Shown one piece after another: positions 59,693-60,606 of a DNA stretch of 60,606 nucleotides. The stretch's first letter is position 1; every line of letters starts with the position of its first letter. The notes under the pieces are model-generated. The model did not search any database. It saw only the letters and a program-made list of their open reading frames with translations, and was not told the origin of the DNA. Source of the DNA: Balamuthia mandrillaris (taxonomy: Eukaryota > Discosea > Longamoebia > Balamuthiidae); assembly GCA_031835245.1 (NCBI GenBank), contig JAVKOQ010000313.1, positions 1-60,606 of the forward strand. Direction: 5' to 3'. The position numbers and the translations under genes were made by a program.

Positions 59693-60123
59693 TTTTCTTT
59701 CTCTCATAATCGATGAGTAAATAATCGATGTGACGGGCTGCGAATACGTGGGACAAGGCACAACAGGAAAACAAACTTTTGTGTCTGTACCCAACCTTTA
59801 TTTTTTTTTTTTTTTTTTGTACTTTGGCTGGCCCTTCTTGCTTGAACGGTTATCATCCGCTTTTAGGAAACTTCACTTTCGGAGTTTGAAGCGGAGAAAC
59901 TTCAGCCAATGCCTCAACCTTGGCACACCCAGTAGAATTCGACGCTTCCTATTGAAAAGTCGGCCCTCTCGCTTTGGCCGTTCGTTTCTCCTCCTTCTCC
60001 TCTCAACATATCCTGATGCAGTAATTGCGAGAGGGCCGTGCTTCCACGAATTTCTCTCAAACCCCTTTGCAGCTGCGGTGGGGAAGGTATAACACGCGAC
60101 CGAAACGGCTTGTTAGGTGCCAT
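59693..60123. other. Intergenic region with weak minus-strand exons
   Basis: Upstream of the Ubl-PIN gene. A minus-strand frame starts ATGGCACCTAAC at 60123, and a second protein-like exon (STGCAKVEALAEVSPLQTPK) ends at 59853 after an acceptor TTTTCAATAG; joined at a GTTATA donor they would give about 41 aa. This is too short to call. A T-run lies at about 59800-59818. Confidence 0.3.
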
Positions 60124-60606
60124 TTATTCTGTCTCATTCGCCTTTAACTTGTGAATCATTGTATCAGAGGAAGAAGTAGCTTGAGCAAAGGACTCTTCGA
60201 AAGAAAAGAAGCCACAGAGAGATGGTGAAGGTACGTTTTGGGAAACACAAATAGAGAGCACACTTCTCCACACCAACGCCCTTTAGCAAATGCTTTGCTC
60301 TATAGCTTTCATCGTTGTGGTAGTGACGTAAGTGCGATGGACATTTCCATCCTCTTCTAGTCGTTATTCTTATGCTTGTAGTTCTTCTTGTCGTTGTTGC
60401 TCAAAAGGTCCACCTCCACAACAACTTCTGTTGGCTCCGTCTCTAAAGGAGAAGGAAGAGCGCGATCGGTCCAAACGTGGATGGTGTGATCCCATGAGGC
60501 CCTCCACGGTTCAAGCTTGGGATCGTCCTCGTCGCTGATGGGGATCAGGGCGCTGGTGGCGTCTTGATGCGCCTCCGTTATTTCTTGCACGAAATGCAAA
60601 GGCTTT
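60124..60606 (-). CDS. Partial acidic protein at the window edge, C-terminal exons
   Basis: The 5' part lies outside the window. The visible first exon reads HFVQEITEAHQDATSALIPIS, DEDDPKLEPWRASWDH and ETEPTEVVVE, then appears to splice (donor near 60410) to an exon near 60300-60235 (HLLKGVGVEKCALYLCFPK) and a last exon 60194-60124 (SFAQATSSSDTMIHKLKANE, stop TAA). An unspliced reading would stop at 60357. The phases of the last two exons agree, but the first junction is only one of several options. No family is recognised. Confidence 0.4.

Overview
The window is protein-dense nuclear DNA from a eukaryote, most likely a free-living amoebozoan; the family mix points to the Acanthamoeba/Balamuthia side of that group (inference). 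Reasons: almost every gene is split by short GT-AG introns (about 50-480 nt), genes lie on both strands with 100-900 bp between them, and the set includes a Pats1-type ROCO protein, an Shk-type SH2 kinase, a centromeric H3, RPA1, pICln, TAPT1, TIM14 and an RNase P subunit. No rRNA, tRNA, CRISPR, operon or intact mobile element was found. All exon models were built by eye from splice signals, reading phase and family fit; each full model adds up to a whole number of codons.

Layout. 0-20.6 kb: a partial low-complexity gene (-), a membrane-anchored UrtA-like binding protein (+), a 21-exon myotubularin-LRR-Roc-COR-kinase gene (-), a secreted M13 peptidase (-), a type II glycosyltransferase (+) and a second UrtA-like gene (+). 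20.6-30.6 kb: alpha/beta hydrolase (+), small coiled-coil protein (+), Shk-like kinase (+), RPA1 (-). 30.8-39.8 kb: transmembrane pseudokinase (+), Rpp14-like subunit (-), type I membrane protein (+), ZNRD2-like protein (-), TIM14 (-). 40-48.4 kb: TAPT1 (+), pICln (+), a two-pass proline-rich protein (-), a small beta-rich protein (-), a chorismate mutase-prephenate dehydratase-ACT fusion (+). 48.6-60.6 kb: FHA-PH protein (+), MPPED-like phosphoesterase (+), IFRD-like protein (-), DOT1-like methyltransferase (-), cenH3 (-), a Ubl-PIN-zinc-knuckle tail-anchored protein (-), and a partial gene at the edge (-).

Most genes are unrelated housekeeping or signalling genes, so there is no pathway cluster. 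The clearest local relationship is the pair of UrtA-like paralogues flanking the ROCO, peptidase and glycosyltransferase genes. The most unusual items are the Ubl-PIN-CCHC-tail-anchor protein, the ROCO protein with a dead phosphatase domain, the eukaryotic-type chorismate mutase fused to prephenate dehydratase, an apparent 17-nt intron, a start-codon-only exon, and simple-sequence repeats that fill introns with a strong sense-strand pyrimidine bias.
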